From Plazaster borealis (taxonomy: Eukaryota; Echinodermata; Asteroidea; Forcipulatida; Labidiasteridae): a DNA stretch of 64,000 nt. The stretch covers positions 18,186,135 to 18,250,134 of the forward strand of contig CM037462.1 in NCBI GenBank assembly GCA_021014325.1, in the 5' to 3' direction. Positions 59,360-64,000 of this stretch are shown one piece after another. Position 1 is the first letter of the stretch, and every line of letters begins with the position of its first letter. The position numbers and the translations under genes are program-made. Under the pieces are notes generated by a model. That model was given only the letters and a program-made list of their open reading frames with translations, did not search any database and was not told the origin of the DNA.

Positions 59360-60399
59360 CAGTCGACTCCCATTATTACGAGCTCGCATATTACGAGGTT
59401 CCTGTTAATACGAGGTTTTTTGCCGGTCCCGAACTTCCCCGTGTGTGTTTCAATGCATTTAAATATGGATTATACGAGCAGTATAAGAGGTAGTAGCGAG
59501 AACGCGGTTACAACGAGTTAATTTTGTCGGCCCGGTACGAGCAAAACATCGTTTTTAACCCTTTTGTAACGTGATTAAAAAACAAAACAAAACACAGGAA
59601 ATACCTTTAACAGCCTGAAAATCGTTATTTATGGCTTGTAAGACAATCAATAGAGGTGCTAACTGGACGCTATCGCTAGCAATACTAATCTGAAACTGGA
59701 GTCGAGATTCAGCGAGCAGGTTGTTAATTCCAAACTCCGGACAATGGTGGGATTAGGAGGCTCGCATGGTTTAAACAGCGGAGCAGATTCCATACTAAGT
59801 AGGCATCCATCAATTCATGTGAAATCTTCAGAAAAGATACTGATCCATTGAGTTTTACAAGTGTTTGATGTGCATTTTCAGCAGGAAAAAACCCCACCGC
59901 AACTGAAAAGCTAAAATATTTGCGCGATCAATATTTAATGCAACAGCAAGATTTTCCTGGTATCCCGCATTAGCAATGAACCATCTAGCATTACACTGGT
60001 GGTTACCAATGAAAATCAAGATTCTATTTATTGACTGCTGCGACCGAAGTTTTGCACGGAAACTTCGCTAAGAACAGCAAGTTAAAATCTCAGACATTTT
60101 TTCAATCATGTAAAATGTAAATTGATTTTATTGATTGACTTTCAAACTAAACTAACTCAATTAAAACAGTTTTATTAGCCCAATTTTGTGCTTGTCTGTG
60201 CCATACATGTCCACACTTTGCACACAGTTATCCACTGTATTGCAGCAGCCTTATCTGTGTACACGTGCGGCCATTATGTCATGCACTTTGTGCATAGTGC
60301 ATTGTGCATTGATTTTACCGCGATCGGATATTACGAGCTTCGGATATTACGAGGAAAATGGGCTAGTCCGGCGGACCTCGTATTAATGAGAGTCTACAG
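59360..60399. mobile_element. Pogo/Tigger-like non-autonomous element inside minisatellite B
   Basis: The left end CAGTCGACTCCCATTATTACG, preceded by TA, is mirrored by a right end CGTATTAATGAGAGTCTACAG. Further inside, ATATTACGAGG repeats near both ends. Such CAGT...ACTC ends with TA flanks fit the pogo branch of Tc1/mariner. About 1.04 kb, no transposase frame seen. Confidence 0.7.
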
Positions 60400-60483
60400 T
60401 TTTTGAACCTCTGGATTCTTTCCAGGTTTTCAAAGAATTGCAGATGATCATGGACAAAATTGTTATCTGTGCATTTGTTCTCA

Positions 60484-60777
<294 letters not shown>

Positions 60778-61257
60778 TCATAATGTTGGGACACATTTAT
60801 GAATGAACAAAGATAAAACGAAGTATGAACAGACACTCTATATTGAACAGCAGACTATAGACCCTTTTCACAACGCGCAACGCACCTACATGTGCCCATC
60901 CTGTCCGCCATTTTGGGAGTCAATTTGGGAGTCAAAATGTGCACAAAGGAATTGATTCCCAAAAAGGCGGAAATGGTAGACGCGCATTGTTCGGACACCT
61001 GTGCGTTCCACGTTGTGCAAGGGGTCTATATAGATGCAATAATGGTCATGAAACTGATTTTTTCCAAAATGTTTGTAAGGGACATTTCTATAATTCATGT
61101 TTACGTGTTGTGATGCTAGAGACAAAAAACCCTTATCATGGCGTACATTGAAGCCATGTTTTTCTTCAGATTCAAATCTGGTAACCAAACCGAGGCTGCA
61201 AGGGGAAAACAATCCAATCCCATTTTGATAGTATAATTTTACAAGCCTGGTACTCTG

Positions 61258-61412
61258 CAGGCCTGGAATTACATGGCCAGGCCATCTCTGTTGCCCCTGG
61301 TCTTGGCCTTGGTGCCCCTTAAGTTTCCCCATATACTTTAAGATTTTCCAATGGAAGTGCCCTTTGCAAAATGAAAATGGCCTTGCCCTCTCAAAGATGA
61401 ATTTCCAGGTTT
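61258..61412. repeat. Dispersed repeat with GGCCTGGAATT ends
   Basis: CAGGCCTGGAATTACATGGCC to GATGAATTTCCAGG. It is followed at about 61430-61552 by a reversed CATTGCCTTGGTGCTCC-type fragment containing GCAAGGCAGATTTTCCTCAA. Confidence 0.6.
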
Positions 61413-61631
61413 GACTCTGTCCTTGTTACAGCAAGGCAGATTTTCCTCAATGAGGGACATTTTAATTTGTACTGGAATATTTCAAGGAGCACCAAGGCAA
61501 TGATTATGGGCATAGAGGGCCTCAATTGCCTCTGTGAAATATCAGGCCTGGCATTACTGTTGCAGACCTACCTGTAGACCCACCTCCCACCCCCTCCCCT
61601 CACTACCATAAGGATAAAGAGAAGACACAAC

Positions 61632-62076
61632 ATTCCAGGTTTTTTCAAAACTGTGGGGCATTCTGGACCCAATTTTTTGAAGTTTGGCGGAATGTTTTCT
61701 ATTTGGTGTTTATCTTGGTTTTAACCCTTTCATGCACCATTTATTTTCAGTGATAAATTGATCATATGGACACATTAATTGTTTACAAATTTTTTACAAA
61801 TGGCACCCCCTAAAACAGGTCACAATAGCGCCCTCAAGAGTCCTCTTTCCTATTTTGAAAACTGTGTGGCTGTGCAATCTATATTTTTTGTTTTACAACT
61901 ATTTTTCTGACGGGATTTAAACCGGTCGCTAGCGACCGGTCAGAGCATGAAAGAATCAAAAGCCCTACTGTTAAATTTCTAGCATTCTAAATGGTTTTCT
62001 CTTGATGTTTTTGTGGAACTATAAAAAAATGCGCATATCGGCCTGTTACGCTTGCTTGTGCATGGGGAGAACCCTG
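61632..62076 (+). mobile_element. MITE with CAGGGTTCTCCCC ends, copy 4, with nested insertion
   Basis: The usual interior is interrupted between CTTGGTTTTAA and TCAAAAGCCCTAC by about 220 bp (roughly 61725-61950) with ends CCCTTTCATGC and GCATGAAAG. That insertion contains the perfect 20-bp palindrome ACCGGTCGCTAGCGACCGGT at 61921-61940. Confidence 0.7.
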
Positions 62077-62100
62077 TATTCTATTGACCCAGTTGTTGGC

Positions 62101-62521
62101 GTGTCATGGCCGAACGGATAAGAACACCGAACTCAATCTCTGGTGTTTCTGATCAGCAGAGTGTGGGTTCGAATCCCAGTCGTGACACTTGTGTCCTTAA
62201 GCAAGACACTTATCACATGCTTCGTCCTTCGGATGGGACGTTAAGCCGTTGGTCCCATGTGTTGTGTAATGCACATAAAAGAACCCAGTGCACTTATCAA
62301 AAAGAGAAGGGGTGCCCCCGGTGTTCCTGGTTTGATCGGCAGCATATTGCGCCACAGCACCTTGTAAACCATTACATGGTGCTATGTAAAGGACTTGGTC
62401 TCATACTTCAAAAACGTAGCTCCACAATACCTTGCAGGAAAATAATGAACGTTAAAAGCGCCTTGAGCATCACTGAGTGACGGAGTGCGCTATATAAGAA
62501 GCCACTATTACTACTATTATT
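62101..62521 (+). mobile_element. tRNA-derived SINE (class II head), most complete copy D
   Basis: Head: GTGTCATGGCCGAACGGATA (A box), GGGTTCGAATCCCAGTCGTG (B box), with GTGTCA/TGACAC acceptor-like pairing. Body: CTTAAGCAAGACACTTATC. 3' end: GCGCTATATAAGAAGCC and an ACTATTATT tail. It lies in the first visible PKA intron. Confidence 0.82.
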
Positions 62522-62781
62522 TAGTTCACCCAATGTCATCACCCCAGATAAATCTTGGTTGTGCCGCTTTGGAAGTCAGAGTGGATGATACATGTTTGCA
62601 TGGAGGAAGGAATGTATGCATGTATGTAAGTCAGATCTTGTTGCAGTTTGTTTACATTTTTGTATTCATGTTCCTTGCAGCTGCTACATTCTCTTTTAAA
62701 GGGTTTTTAAAGTACACATATTCACACAATTACATACATGTATAACAGATTTCAGACACATAATTTAACAAACTTTCTTAC

Positions 62782-62843
62782 TTGTGTTGGGCAGTCCCAT
62801 TTTTTCTGGCATTCTTCTTTTGCTTGTGCTAGGAAGTTTTTCA
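62782..62843 (-). CDS. PRKACA: PKA catalytic subunit, first visible coding exon (A helix)
   Basis: Two bases (TG, completing a Val codon) then KNFLAQAKEECQKKWDCPTQ, the A-helix that packs across the back of the kinase. Acceptor TTTACAG, donor GTAAGA. The phase matches the known intron after the short myristoylated exon 1, which is not visible upstream. Confidence 0.94.
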
Positions 62844-63295
62844 CTGTAAACAAGAACAAGCAATATGAGAAATCAGTACAAATAATGCAAAACATTCATG
62901 AAATCAGGTGTTTATGTGGACTGCTAGAGTTTATGCTGGACAATGAAAATATGAACTGTATTCACTTTATGTACAAGTCTCGTTTTACCCTTACACGGAC
63001 ATGTAATAGACCTTTATCATGGTGCGGCCATCTTGATTTTCTCCCATTCAAATCAATGTAACCAAACAGAGGCTGGAAGTGCAAATAGTCTGGTTCCTTT
63101 TAGTACGATGAACATTAGCATCCATTACTGCTGTTGGATACTAGGAACATGACCAAGATGGTGGCAACATGATAACTGTATACAGTGCTTTTTTGAGTCT
63201 TGCGAAAAACAAATCCATACAGGCTACTCGGGTAGGATTCAAAACCATTACCCCCTGATTCTAGAGATGATGTCTCAACCACCAGACCAGACAAG
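62844..63295. other. Probable PKA intron 1, no exon found
   Basis: No sequence fitting an MGN-type first exon ending in phase 1 before a donor was seen here or to the right edge. A B-box-like GGTAGGATTC...ACC at about 63230 is a tRNA-like repeat remnant. Confidence 0.4.
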
Positions 63296-63861
63296 GGGCG
63301 GATCGCACCAAGTGGTCTTAAACCAGTCTATGTGCTATGGCCGGCTAACTTGAGACGCGCTTAGACAGTCTTTAATTATAGACTGATTGCAATACAACAG
63401 TCTAGATTTTAAGGCAGTCTTAAATCTTAAGCCTGTGCTGAGCTGGCTATGATCGGTCTTTGTTTTGTTTTTAAACATGGCGCTACATCTGTTAGTTGTT
63501 GATGATTTCATGCAAAGAGCCCTATGATGAGACCGTACATGTATATTGATAGCGTTTACTCGGTCTGTAATTTTATCCCAGGCTTTTTGTTTTCCCTCCA
63601 TTGTCACCTTTATGTTTGATCTTTGTTAACCTTTCAAAGCCATTGTCACTGTCTCAGTGTGCTATGGATAATGGCGGCCATCTTAACTAACCAAGCTTAG
63701 GAATGCTTGACGTACAGTACATGTATTTCACTACTGCTCACTAACTTATCTAAGACCGGCTTATTGCAACAGGCTTAACGACTGACTAAGCTAAGACCGT
63801 CTAAGGCTATAACTGACCAGTCTTAGACCGCTGGCTAAGACTGTTTTATTGCATTCCGCCC
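63296..63861. mobile_element. MITE with GGGCGGA ends
   Basis: GGGCGGATCGCACCAAG at the left is mirrored by TTGCATTCCGCCC at the right. Inner GGTCTTAAACCAGTCT / AGACTG motifs are scattered in both orientations. 566 bp, no transposase. Confidence 0.75.
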
Positions 63862-64000
63862 AAGGTGTCAAGAGGCCAGTTTGAACCCTTGTAAACTAAA
63901 AAACTGAATCCGGGGAAACTAAAAACTGTTCCTTTATTTTTTTGAATTGCTTATGATTTAATTGCTTGTGAGATAATTGTTAAGATAAAACAGCTTAGCT

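Noticed and set aside
58738..59493. Open frames on both strands with VFEPLGSIQ / GSKTWIEPR repeats
   Set aside because: Same reason: by-products of minisatellite B, with both strands open at once.
63000..63047. ATGGGAGAAAATCAAGATGG on the minus strand as possible PKA exon 1
   Set aside because: It starts Met-Gly, but no donor in the needed phase follows, and the sequence looks like a dispersed repeat (CTTTATCATGG, GGCCATCTTGATTT).

Overview
This is a window of animal nuclear genome. Genes are split by long GT-AG introns and surrounded by many MITEs, SINEs and minisatellites, with no operons. The repeat style (many copies of a palindromic MITE beginning GGGCCCAATTTCATAGAGCTG, and SINEs with class II tRNA-like heads) and an intronless TRIM gene beside a broken paralogue suggest a marine deuterostome, most likely an echinoderm such as a sea star. 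That assignment is inference.

Left end (1-5.7 kb): a broken TRIM fragment runs off the left edge, followed by an intact 606-codon TRIM gene with RING, B-box2, coiled coil and an NHL-like propeller, both on the minus strand. Between them lies copy 1 of a segment of about 1.5 kb that recurs at 10.1-11.7 kb. Each copy carries a 189-bp exon-like block with splice signals; it is open in copy 2 and has a stop in copy 1.

Middle left (6-16.8 kb): repeat-dominated DNA. It holds a 90-bp tandem array, a fold-back element with CCCAGCTAACAT ends and an internal 101/202-bp array, a 215-bp MITE with perfect 18-bp inverted ends, a 28-bp array, and a 54-56-bp array of 1.7 kb.

Right two thirds (23.7-62.8 kb): one minus-strand gene for the catalytic subunit of cAMP-dependent protein kinase. 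Nine coding exons could be assigned to the base, and every junction is in frame. Together they give 335 residues from near the N terminus to the FxxF C terminus. The short first coding exon, which should carry the myristoylation signal, was not found and probably lies beyond the right edge. The introns hold most of the mobile DNA: a 26-bp minisatellite of about 2.5 kb with a clean 846-bp internal duplication, two 27-bp minisatellites facing each other in one intron, a pogo-like insertion inside one of them, a MULE-like MITE with a 9-bp target duplication, TTAA-flanked MITEs, a 449-bp near-perfect palindrome, and several tRNA-derived SINEs.

I found no convincing new biochemical system. The strongest unusual signals are structural: inverted minisatellites and palindromes in PKA pre-mRNA, minisatellites apparently grown from MITE sequence, and the duplicated exon-like block.
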